Source: Taxawa tesnikishii (nom. ined.)
Taxonomy: Eukaryota > Ascomycota > Dothideomycetes > Dothideales
Direction of reading: 5' to 3'
Length of the DNA stretch: 64,000 nucleotides
NCBI GenBank assembly: GCA_030247885.1
Contig: JAPDRO010000006.1
Span: 1,240,001 to 1,304,000 of the forward strand
Below, in pieces: positions 11,267-21,633 of this stretch. A program made the position numbers and the translations under genes. Each line of letters starts with the position of its first letter. The stretch's first letter is position 1. Under the pieces are notes generated by a model, which saw only the letters and a list, made by a program, of their open reading frames with translations, did not search any database and had not been told where the DNA came from.

Positions 11267-12849
11267 TTACCTTCCCGGGTGCCTCGCTTTAGCGGCATCG
11301 GGCTCCTCGTCATCGCTCATGAGGCCTTCTAGCTCGAACTCTTCGGCATCCCTGACCTGCATGTCGGCCTGGTTAGGGATCCTGGCGTGACCGTTGGGCA
11401 CATGACCAGCAACGCCGTTCATGTGTCCGTCGACGCGCGCATAAGAGGCGTCCGGGGCTTTCTTTGCATCGGCGGGGAATGCGTGGACGGTGTAGAGACG
11501 GAGAAGCATGTTGACGACTGCGGAGTTCGTTAGCATCAGACCAAACAGGTTCCCGCTCGGAGAAAGAGAAGGACGAGGGGAGGCCTTACACAGAAACATC
11601 AAGAAAGCAACGCTGTAGAGGATCAGGATATACGAAACGTGCGTCACGCCCGCATCGGACAGCAGCTGCATCTGCTCCTCCGTCGCGCCCATGAAGAGGA
11701 AACCGCTCGCATAGAGCAAGAACGGCGGCAGATATTGCCAGCTGTTCGTCTCCTCTCCATCTTCACTGAGCGCATTCGCATCCCTGAGCACGAAGCTGAT
11801 CTCGATAATCCTTGTCAGTCCCGCGCCCATGAGCGTATACCCGAAAACCGCATGCACCATCGTGCTCAACGGCAGCGTTTGTGGATGCGCACTCATCGCC
11901 CATCCCGTCAACAGAATCACGATTCCAGGGATGAGGTTGCGCTTTGGCCGTCCGTGGCGGTCTCTGCTCAGCCACATGCCCACCAGCCCTGCGCTCCACC
12001 AGATCACGCCCATGGTCGTGTGCTGCAGATCATTGTGTACCCATGGTCCTCCCCAACGATGCTCCGTAAAGGTGTTGACGCATCCCCAGGCCGCGATGAC
12101 CAGGGAGTCGAAGAACTCTTGACTGCGGCCGGTGCGGCGCAACCAGTACTGACCAACGAGCAGCAGGATAGTAAGCATGATACCATAGGCAATGAACGCA
12201 CTGCCCATGATGAAATGCGCCAGACATTGTCCCGTGTGGTCCCCACGACAGAAGCCTAGTGCTACGATGCCACCGAAGAGCATCTGTACCCATGCCGCGA
12301 CGGGGATGATCTTGCCATTCACTCCGTGCAATGTGACGACCCAGGGCCGTATCTTCCCGTTAATACCACGCTCCAGATGTAGCTTAAGGTATGCACCGAA
12401 GGCTACCTGCACAACGACGAGCAGCATGAGCCAAGGCGCAAAGCTGGCATGCACGTTGGGCGACGCGAACTGGCGGCCCTTGTGTGAGTGTCCGAGAATG
12501 TATCCTAGGACCGCGAGCGCGGAAGCGAGGGTTTGAACGGGAACGTGCCAACGTGAGCGTACTATTCCGAGCACCATGCCGGTGGGGAAGAGAATGCCCC
12601 ATGCGGTGATCTGAACGAGAATGTGGATCCATAGGATGGTGTCCTGAGAGGGAGTCAGTACGACCGGGTTGACTGGGTTCCAGGATGTTGCAGAGTGCAT
12701 ACGATGGGGTCAGGAGAGACGCCTTCTCCCTCCGCTATCTTGTCCTCATGGTGCTCGTGCGCTGTCGCCGCTGAAAGGAGTATTGCCAGTGTTGCTGCCA
12801 GTCGAAGGCTGCTCTTCCAGCCGGGCAGGCCGGTCCTTGTAGAGGCCAT
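11267..12849 (-). CDS. YTP1-like membrane protein (DUF2427 + Ytp1 domains)
   Basis: Polytopic membrane protein of the fungal Ytp1 family, whose N-terminal half resembles cytochrome b561/ferric reductase transmembrane modules. It has a signal peptide (LRLAATLAILLSAATA) and then HEHHEDKIAEGEGVSPDPI, a typical DUF2427 start. A 59-nt intron (12702-12644, GTATGC...CTCTCAG) joins DTILWIHILVQITAWG. At least nine hydrophobic segments follow, with conserved His such as GHSHKG, LHGVNGK and HNDLQHTT that could bind haem (inference). A second, in-frame intron is 11589-11518 (GTAAGG...GCTAAC...CGCAG). Spliced, it is 484 codons (483 aa) without frame breaks. The tail is acidic (GLMSDDEEPD). Biochemical function in the family is unsettled. 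Confidence 0.85.
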
Positions 12850-13574
12850 GGTGAGGGCGGACTATGTGTTTCGAGAGAGGAATTTTATGGCGACCTCGAC
12901 CCTTTATCTCATAGTATTGCTGAACGAGGATGTAACGAACATGTCTGCCCCCGTTCGAAGATTGGCCTGTCATGCAAGCCGCCGCCTCGAGTTAACTCAT
13001 CCGCCAACGTCCCGCTGGAGGTTTGGTCAGCGGAAGGTCTGCCGAGCATCCGAGATCCGACAATCTAATCTTGAGATCTATCGCATCACGGTTCTTGGGC
13101 TGGATTGTAGAATCAAGATGCGCCGGTTCTTAACATGTCGTCTGTGTAAGAGGAAACCCCTCAGAGACGCGGGCCATCGAACGACAGTCTCTCGAGCGTT
13201 TCTCGATACAAAATTTATAAAGTCGCTGTGAAGACGACGCATCTGGGCAAGTACGCGACATTCAGACGAATGGCCTGCTGGGAACAGGTACTACCTAGCA
13301 GATAGAGGACCCTACTAGAGCGGCCGCTTGTCGAGGGCAGTCCACTCCATAACTGTTGCTTACTACTCTCTACGGCTGCTATGTAAGCATTTGACTCTCT
13401 GCACCGACATTCTAGCACACTGTTGAAAACACTGACATCGGGTATTGTTTTGTGGGCCATATAATAACTCTGTCGCCAATACAGCACGAAGCAAGTGTTC
13501 CAATCTTCAACACTCGCGAATACACTGTGAGCGATCAAGCTACAGATATGCCATCCCCTCTACCCATGGAACGG
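12850..13574. other. gene-free stretch
   Basis: Upstream region of the YTP1-like gene and 3' flank of the next gene. No supported coding region, repeat or RNA seen. Confidence 0.45.
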
Positions 13575-14925
13575 CTACAGCTCTAAAGACGGAGACTTGT
13601 CCCTCGACACCGTGTATGTGTTCGCCAACGTCCAGTAGGGATGGGCATCAGAATCCTCCAGCGATTGGGCAAAACTCCACACCTTAGCCACCGCCTCTTT
13701 GAACGCTTTGTTGTTCTCCTTTCCTGTGCCGAGTATTGGTAGCAGGCTTGCGGCAGTTTCCAAAGCCAGGCCAATGCGCTCAAACTTCCGCTGCGGCTCG
13801 ACGTTCTTCTCCGCTGGCTCCCCTGGCCGTTTCCTTGACGTTGCTAAGCCTGAGTTCTAAAGTCAGTCATAACTGAAGATGAAGAAGACACCAGAGCAGC
13901 CCATCGACGCCCGTGGAAGCCTCACGTACTTTTCTGTGACGCTGTGTGCTTGATCCCAGGACTGCCAACAAATGTTGGGCTGCTCAACATCCACGGCATT
14001 ATGCGCTGGGCTTGACCAGTGAGGCGTTCCAACTCGGGTGTGACGAGGGACAGGGTACGGCTTTCTGGCGGCAGATCTTTCTGTATGGGGCTCTGAGGGA
14101 TGGCGAAGTATTCAAAGTCATCCGGCTCGTCGTCCGAGGACATGGAGTCGCACTGTGTTCTTGATGTTAGTGTTGGGTCACAGGCAGACAGATAGATTGA
14201 CAGTGGTGCAGATCAAGACCCACGTCGCTTTCCCATAGCTCGGCTTCCTCAGAGAGGTCTGCATCCTCCTCTTGAGGATCGAAGAAAGGGCGATTGTGGT
14301 CATCGAGCCCTTGACGGAGGTCATTGATGTAGTTGACCTTATCAGTGACCCAGTCATATCTGCTCCACAGAGCAAGACGAAGTTGCTCGACATGTGGTTC
14401 TGTGAGCAATCTTGTTGGCAAGTTCTGTAAGCGATGGCTATCGTAGACCTCTGTGTCCGGCCCTCTTGCTTCTATACGAGGAATTTCTCTGATGTTGTGA
14501 ACTTCTAGGGTGTAGGCGCCAACACCGTCTTCGGGTGAAAGAGATATGGTCATGTCGGCGAGCTTGATTTCGCCCTCGATGTGATACTGAGCGTCGGTGA
14601 GTTCCAGGGTGAGAAGCTCATGGAGCTTATCCGGACGGATGCGAACTTCTTGGTAAGCAACGGACATGGCAGCCTGAGCTACGAGCTGACCGGAGGGATA
14701 TGGGTAAATCTCTGTACGAACGAGGCCATCAACGAAGTATGAGAGATTGTCACGACGTCTGAGGCAGTCTTTGAGGGCCAGAAACAGCTCGTCTCCAGAT
14801 TCGAAGTCGGAAGGTACCCAGCTTAGGAGACTGGCGACTAGCTTCCGCTCAACGGAAGAGGTACTAGCGGAAGAAGTGCTGCTCATGGTGGAGGGATCGA
14901 CGGGTGTGAGCGAGCGTGATGACAT
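13575..14925 (-). CDS. Conserved-looking hypothetical protein, 399 aa
   Basis: Not recognised. Three exons splice cleanly: 14925-14224, 14152-13930 and 13849-13575, with introns 14223-14153 (GTGGGT...ACTAACA...ACAG) and 13929-13850 (GTACGT...CTGAC...CTCAG), giving exactly 400 codons. The first exon has a Ser-rich start (SSTSSASTSS; ATG 14886 is an alternative start) and then a soluble, acidic-to-neutral region with ELLTLELTDAQYHIEGEI and IPRIEARGPDTEVYDSHRL. The second exon carries an acidic DDEPDDFEYF stretch; the third is helical (KAFKEAVAKVWSFAQSLED). No signal peptide, membrane segment or metal motif. Clean splicing and balanced composition argue that it is real. Confidence 0.65.
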
Positions 14926-15638
14926 GGGAAGTGTATGTGTGTGTGAAGGAGAGAAGAAGAAGTTTGAAATGCAAGTGTGGGAGAAGTTCGAAGGAGACCC
15001 TGTGCTGAGGCGCGCTTTCCTTATTTGGCAGTCGCGTCAGGCATCCAACCATCTATTCATCCATCTATTCATCCATCCACATGTAGACGCTTGACCTCGC
15101 GACCACACGAGCAGAAAAGTCTTCGCTTCCCTCCTTGCAGTCCTCTCTCGACGATTAGCCATTCAAGCTAACAAAGTGCTATTGCTAGGCAAGTCAAGCA
15201 AATGAGAGGGTATTTGAGCCAATATGGCGGCCCTCTTCGCGTAGAGGTTCATCAAAGTCACCTGCGGGAACATTCCCGGAGGTTAGTCGCCATGCATACA
15301 AATGTGCAGCTGAATACGAAAGAGAGGGTCGCTCCCAAGAGTCAATGAGCCTGGCTGAGCGGTTGCTATTGTGATGTACAATCAGATCGTTCTCTTCGAT
15401 CCCTTCATTTCTCTGTCGTGTATGTACGTAACGCACCCCATCGAGCGGGTAGACTTCATTGTCATGGTTTCTTGTTCCGCATCAGCACCAGGCCGCGACG
15501 CCATGCTCCCGTACGCCAAAGCATCTAAAAACCAATCCTCCAAAACACCAACCCATGTTCGATGCCAAGACGAAACAACCCGTGGTGATACAAATAATGC
15601 CCCCTTCAACTGAACACTCGTCGACCAACCTTGCAAGC
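14926..15638. other. gene-free stretch with small CATC-type repeat
   Basis: Upstream region of the 399-aa gene. It contains an imperfect tandem array at about 15050-15082 (units close to ATCCATCTATTC). No supported gene. Confidence 0.5.
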
Positions 15639-18600
15639 TCAATGTCCCGACGCCTCGGTCCAGTTCGCCAACCTATCAATCATAGGAGTGAGATCCGCGA
15701 TCCGGAAGGGCTTACTGATGGAATCATCCATCCCCGCCGCAATCGCTGATTTTGTCTGTTCCACTCTGGCGTTCGCACTGACGGCAATGATCGGAATGTG
15801 TCCTCTGATCTCTCCCTTGCGTTGCATATCTCGTATGTTCTTTGTCGCCTCAATGCCGTTCATGACGGGCATTTCGATATCCATGAGCACAACGCTGAGG
15901 TCTTGTGCAGATGTGGCAGCGGCGTTGGAGGCCCAGTGGCGTGTAGTGCGCAGGAAATCGAGCGCTTGGGATCCGTTGTCGGCCAGGTGTACGCGGTAGC
16001 CGTGTTTGGTCAGCTGTTGCTTTAGCACGCGCTGGTTGAGCAGGTTGTCTTCGACGACCAGCACGCTGACTTGGGAGTCCGCGCCATCCTCTGGCATTGA
16101 TGACGTGGCGCTGCCGGCGCGAGTCAGGATCTTTGTAGAGCTGCTATTGCGTTTGAGTCCACCGTTGACGGTGCGCATAGCGAGTTTAGCGGGCGCAGGT
16201 GCGACGGAATGGCACGTCCTGATAAAGAAGGCGAACGTGGACCCCTGATTTTCTTCGGATGAGACGCCTATCTCGCCTCCTTGCAGTCCTGCTAGTTCGC
16301 GCGAGATGAAAAGTCCAAGACCTGATCCGCCGTATTCGCTGTACGTCTTGGGCGAGGCTTGCGTGAAGCGGGAAAAGATCTTCGCTTTTTCCGTACCACT
16401 CATACCTCGACCTGTATCCTGTACCTTGAACCAGAGGTAGATTGGGTTCGTAGCGAACTCAGGTGCGTCGTAGATGCTGTCTCGCACATTGCGTGCTAGG
16501 GCAAAGTCGACGCCGAGATCATCTTCTGATGGCTTGAGTTTGGAGGCTCCCACAAAGATCGTCACATCCCGTGTTTCCCTGTCTTTGGTAAATTTGATGG
16601 CGTTCGTGACAAGGTTAATGATGATCTGCAGCAGCCGCCCAGGGTCAAGGAACACCCAATCCACAGCGAGTTCTTTGATCGAGCGGTCCATTTCCGTGCG
16701 TAGACTCACGTCGACTTTTTGTGCCTCTGCCTCGAACATCCTCTGCACGTCTGTCAGTATCTTAGGGACTGATACGGAAGATGGTGCAAGCTGAAGAAGA
16801 TTGGAATCCAGCTTCGACAGGACTAGTACGTCGTCCACGATTCTCTTCTGGTGTCCAGTGCAGGAGGTGATTGTGTTGACCGCATCCAGCCCGCTATCAA
16901 TGAGTTCCTGGAGTTTCCGGATCTTGTCCTGCTCTGATGAAGGCTGTAGCGACTTGACAATGTCCGTCATTTCTGAAAAGCCATCCGTTATCCAATCGGC
17001 GCAGTGAACCACGGCGCTCAGCGGATTACGGATCTGTTATTTCGTTAGCAAACCTGCCGGTCGCGAAAGGAACGGTAGACCTGCCTCGTGAGATGTCATA
17101 TCAATGAAGCTAGTGAAGTGCATGTCAGCCGCCTGATCTTACTTCGGATAAGCATTGTGCACAATCATACTTCTCTTGCTGTCTCTTTGCTTCAAGAGCC
17201 TCCTTGACTCTTAGTTTCTGTACACTCTCGGCATATTTTAACCCTGAAATGTCGTTCATCGTTCCCATTATACCCTTGACTGTCCCATCCTCGCGCATTT
17301 CGCATGTAAGTGTTGTCAAGACCCAGATGTGTCCGAGTGATCTGCCTTGGCGGTCATGCCATATGCGGGAGAGCCTGAACTGAGTGGAGATGCTTCCACG
17401 ACTATTGACAGCAGCATCCCACGCCTCGTCGATTGCACGAACATCCCCCTCGTGTACGACTTGCACCCAGTTTATTTCGGCAAGAGGAGTTGTCGGGGGA
17501 CAGCCTGTCAGTTCAAACCAAGCATTGTTGCAATAAGTGACGCGCTTTGAAGGGTGATCGCAAATGTAGATTGGCACGGCTGCATCCTCTGTGAATCGGA
17601 CGAAGCGCAACTCAGAAGCCCTGGCGCGTTCGAGAGCTTCTGCTCGTCTTTGCTGCTCTATTTGAGACCGTTTCTGCGCAGCGATGTCCGTGAGACATCC
17701 GTAAACGGTCGTGACTTTTCCTTGGGCATCCAAAACAGGCATACAGGCCGCAAGCACCCATCGTTCGTGGTCCGCAACACTCGTTTGCGGCAATTGCTTA
17801 AACCTCATTTCAAAATTTGTGGAATTTCCGGCAAGCAGCTTTCCCCATTGTTCTCGGATGAGACTGACATCTTCCTCGTGAGTATGGTGTGTAACTGACT
17901 TCAACGCCGGGTCGACGTCTTTGGGAATTCCACTCAGATTATAGTATGCGTCCTGAACCATGTTAGAACGATGCCACGAATGGAGCAACGGGTGAGACTT
18001 GCATTTGCCTGAATAACCTGACCAATGGAGCTGAACTCAACAACCCCCACGCCTACTTGTTCCATGATCTTCTGCATCCTTTGAAATTTGGCCGAGACAT
18101 GAATTGCTTCTTGTTCGCTGAGGCGTGCCCTTTCGAGCGCTTCCGCTCGCTTGACGGCTTCGTTCTGCAACTTCTTTTGCGGGCGGATGTCTGTTGTGCA
18201 GCAAGAGATAGTGATCACTCTTCCATCCGCATCCGTAACGGGTACGCAAGCAGCTAACACCCACACGCCCTCTGACTTGTTCTCTCCCGGGGCGATTTCC
18301 ACCGCATCTCAAACGTTAGTGCGTGACCTTGGGTAACGAGATTCCACTGAGAGAGAACGAATTTCAAGTCGTCTTCATGGATGTAAGTTGTCCAACTGGA
18401 CTCTGTCCAGGTGGTTGGATCTCTTGGATGGGAAGACAAGCTGAACCACGATTCGTTCGCGTGAATCAGCTTTCCGCCTTTGGTGAACTCGACAATTCCG
18501 ATGTCGACCATAGCCATGACGGAGAGCATTCTATGAACTCGCCCCGTAGCCAGCTCGATTTCCAATTCGCGATCGGCGAGCGCTTTCGCGAGCAGATACT

Positions 18601-19682
18601 GTTCGTGAGCGGCTTGCTTGGCGGCTCGATGTTGCCTCTTGGCTTCCTCCTCGGAAAGTAGGACAGCGGTGACTGCATCCCCAAGCTCTCTAATAATATT
18701 AGCAATCCAGGTTTGGTAGGCATCGTTGTAAGGTCTCTTGTCATGCAATCCTGTGACCAGAAAGCCAATAACCTTCATCGATCTGTTGGATCGTAACGGG
18801 CAGATGACGGCTGCTTTGTGCAACCCTCTATGTTCTTCGAGCGAGTGAGTTGTACTTTTCCAAAAAGGAAGTTCTTCCAGGTCACAGGGAAGCGCGTCTT
18901 TGGAACGTATGGCTTTGCACATGAGCGGAGACTTCTGGAACTCTTTTTGGTCTACCACGCTAAGCAGCGTAGTACCTTTCAGATCCCCGACAAATCCCGC
19001 AAGCGTGTACGAATCATGTTCGTGGCTGCACTCAAGATCCATAGCACGTTCCGATGAGACATCCGAGTTCAGCGAGTATAGGTACGCAAAGGGAAGTCCG
19101 CAGGATGGGAGTGCAGGCAGTTTAGAGCACTTTCCCACAGAGAATGCACATCGACCGAAGCTCTCAGAGTCGCCCTCAAAGTGCGTATGATCATCCGCCT
19201 GATCTCTCCTAAACGGCGCTCGGTAACGTCGTCGAGAGAGATATAGAAGCCATCCAAACCGGCCAATGGAATCACTGTCCAGGTCATCACGACTTCCTCG
19301 ACGAAGCCATTCCTTTCAACGAGAAACGGACTGTCTTCGACGTGATAAGCGCGGCCGGTTGCCCTTGCCGTTCTGGTGGGTATTTCGATAAGCTCCAATG
19401 ACTCAGCCCACGCCTCTCTGACGGGTATTCCAAGAGTGGCGGGATACTTGGAGCCTACCATGGCTGCATAGGCACGATTGTAGAGCATCCATTGCTCGGT
19501 ACCAAGGAGCAAGAGACGCGGCTGGGGGCAAGCATCATGACATGGCACAGCTGCAACAGATCCCGTGGCCAAGAAGGAATGGGTCCAAGAGTAGTTGAAG
19601 ACCAATCGACGTTGTGGACGTGTTTGAGATGCTCATCCATCTCCGGACTGCCGGTGTGTGATAGATTGATGATGAAGTCCAT
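15639..19682 (-). CDS. Multi-PAS hybrid histidine kinase
   Basis: Fungal two-component sensor, probably cytosolic (no membrane segment seen). Order: an N-terminal PAS-like region (PRLLLLGTEQWMLYN), a central sensor region, several PAS modules (VGVVEFSS, YYNLSGIPKD, VTYCNNAWFELTG), HisKA (FIDMTSHE/IRNPLSA), HATPase (N-box NLVTNAIKFT; G-boxes VQDTGRGMSG and GGSGLGLFISREL), and a C-terminal receiver (VLVVEDNLLNQ; Asp in VLMDIEMPVMNG; AVSAN). Introns: 18002-17953 (GC-AG), 17170-17110 (GTATGA...CTAG) and 17084-17034 (GC-AG), leaving a 25-nt exon at 17109-17085 that holds the phospho-acceptor His. Three frame breaks, each fixed by one base, lie at 19524-19528 (G run), 19088-19093 (AAAGGG) and 18296-18298 (T run); the CDS is then exactly 1295 codons. 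These are probably assembly errors; a true pseudogene is the alternative. Signal and pathway are unknown. Confidence 0.85.
17085..17109 (-). other. 25-nt microexon carrying the H-box histidine
   Basis: The sequence codes for FIDMTSHE between a GT-AG intron (17170-17110) and a GC-AG intron (17084-17034). The joined protein reads RQQEN-FIDMTSHE-IRNPLSA, a canonical HisKA H-box. Both phases match, and total CDS length is consistent with its inclusion. Confidence 0.75.
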
Positions 19683-20604
19683 GTCGGTGGCGGAGGCGGA
19701 GGCGAAGGTCCGACACGAACACCAGGGCCAGGGCCGAAAGGAGTTAGCACGGATGATATTGGTTCATTGGAGAAACATGCAGTCGTTCTGGTGCCTAGAT
19801 GAGTGTGCGACAAGTGCCATAGGTATGTTGTTTACAAGCCGTAGAGAGTCCGCGAGGAGTGTGAGGAGTGTAAGGAGTGTTTGTGCCAAGCAACGGTTTC
19901 GCGCAGGCGATTCAGAAGAAGCAAATGTCCATGTTGGCTGGTGGCTGTTGTCCGGAATGCCGAGACCGTGATACGTCCACAGGCTATTCTCCTAATTTCC
20001 TAGCGCAGGGGTCGTGCCACAACGGTAGTTGGGGAAGTGCTCCTCGATCACCTTCGCAGCATGACACGACCCAACAGAAAGCCGTGAGCCTGCAGCATCT
20101 TCCTTTCCCTAGTATCGTACAAAGAAGTTGCAAGCCGTTCAGCGAATTCAAACTGGCGGTCGTGTTGCATAAAAGGAGGGAAGATAAGAGGAGAACTTGA
20201 GCCTTGCGGAGTTGATGCCGAAATCGCTGCATTGTCCGCCAATCGGGACGGTTCTCCGCCGAGCCGCTACACTTAAGCGGACAAGACAGCGGAGCCGCAA
20301 CGCATGACAAACCACAGCAAAGGAACTCCACCTTCTGATCCAAAGGGAGGTGGTGTCTGAATCCAGTAAGTGCAATATTTTATATAATATCATCTCTTGT
20401 ACGGTAGCGAGAAACTCCTATGGAAAGATCGTTCTGCATCGTTGTATTCTGCACAGTACATTTCCTGTGCTCCAGGCTGATTCACTTCCTTGCTACACCG
20501 CTCCGGCATTAGTCTTGTGGGAGATCACTCAGTCTTGCTTCACTACCCATATCAAAACCTCCGTGTTGACCTGTCCTCAACAGCCCTGCCACTCCGTGTC
20601 CGCC
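19683..20604. other. divergent intergenic region, with a 3-copy 9-mer
   Basis: Shared upstream region of the histidine kinase (minus) and ureF (plus). It contains a short tandem repeat at 19854-19880, three units of GAGGAGTGT with one mismatch. A 159-codon forward frame at 19492-19971 overlaps the kinase start and is not supported. Confidence 0.45.
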
Positions 20605-21374
20605 ATGATCACGTCCAACCTGCACACTCTGCTCTTGCTCTCCGACTCCGCCCTGCCCTTGGGTTCCTTCGCCTTCAGCAGCGGATTGGAATCCTACCTC
20701 GCCCACCACAAAGCCTCATCCAACCCACGCTCAGCCAAAGCTTCCTCTTCCGCCGACTTTGACGCCTTCCTTTCCCTCTCGCTCTCAAACCTAGCCTCAA
20801 CAGCCCTGCCCTACGTACTAACCGCCCACGCACACCCATCGCGCCTCGCCTCCCTCGACAACGACCTCGACGCCTCAACCGCCTGCACCGTCGCCCGAAG
20901 GGCGAGCGTGGCGCAGGGACGAGCTCTAATCACCATCTGGGAGCGCTCTCTGCACCCCTTACTGCCCCCTCATCCTCCAACCCCGCCCTCACATCCCTAA
21001 CCACCTTCGTCGCCGCCCTGAAATCCCCTTCTTCGGGCGCTGTCATCTCTCCCTCGTCCGCGCCCGCAAACGCGCATTTTGCGCCCCTTTTCGGCATCGT
21101 CTGCTCCCTCCTCTCCCTCAGCACCGCAGACACCGCGTACCTCTTCCTCCTCAATCACGCAAAGGCGCTTCTTTCGACGGCTGTGCGCGCGAGCGTCATG
21201 GGCCCCTATCAGGCGCAGGCGGTGCTCGCGTCTGCGAGTCTGCAGGACAGGATTCGCGCTTGCGTGGAGAAGGAGCAAGGGAGGGAGGTCGAGGATGCGG
21301 GCATCACGGTGCCGGCGATGGAGATTTGGGCGGGGAGGCATGAGCTTCTTTACTCGAGGATTTTCAATTCGTGA
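20605..21374 (+). CDS. ureF: Urease accessory protein UreF
   Basis: Chaperone that helps deliver nickel to apo-urease with UreD and UreG in the cytosol. The N-terminal motif LLLLSDSALPLGSFAFSSGL is diagnostic of UreF, as is the C-terminal block VMGPYQAQAVLAS with AGITVPAMEIWAGRHELLYS and terminal SRIFNS. The start is ATG 20605, directly before the conserved motif. N- and C-terminal halves are in different frames; restoring one C in CCCC at 20955-20958 connects them and gives exactly 257 codons (256 aa). No intron is needed. Convergent with the SANT protein, 259 bp apart. Implies that the fungus uses urea through nickel urease. Confidence 0.88.
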
Positions 21375-21633
21375 GAGGGTGTTCTGGGAGATGAGGGAGG
21401 GAGGTAGGTAGGTGGAAGGTGGGAAGGAAGCGGAAGGCGATCCGGCCGGTTGACTCGTTGATAGCAAAAGGAGAAGCGTCATGGGTCGGTCGATGGTGTG
21501 GAGGATGAGATGAGAGGGCACGTGGATGTTTATGTTTACGACAGGTTTGTCTGGGGGCTTTTGCATGATTTCCTGTTGATGTTTAAACGCTGCCTACTCT
21601 CTGTCCATAGTCTGAGATGATATATCTGAGCGC

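Noticed and set aside
15639-19682. Reading the histidine kinase as several separate genes or a pseudogene
   Set aside because: All domains occur in order on one strand, introns keep phase, and three one-base repairs give exactly 1295 codons.
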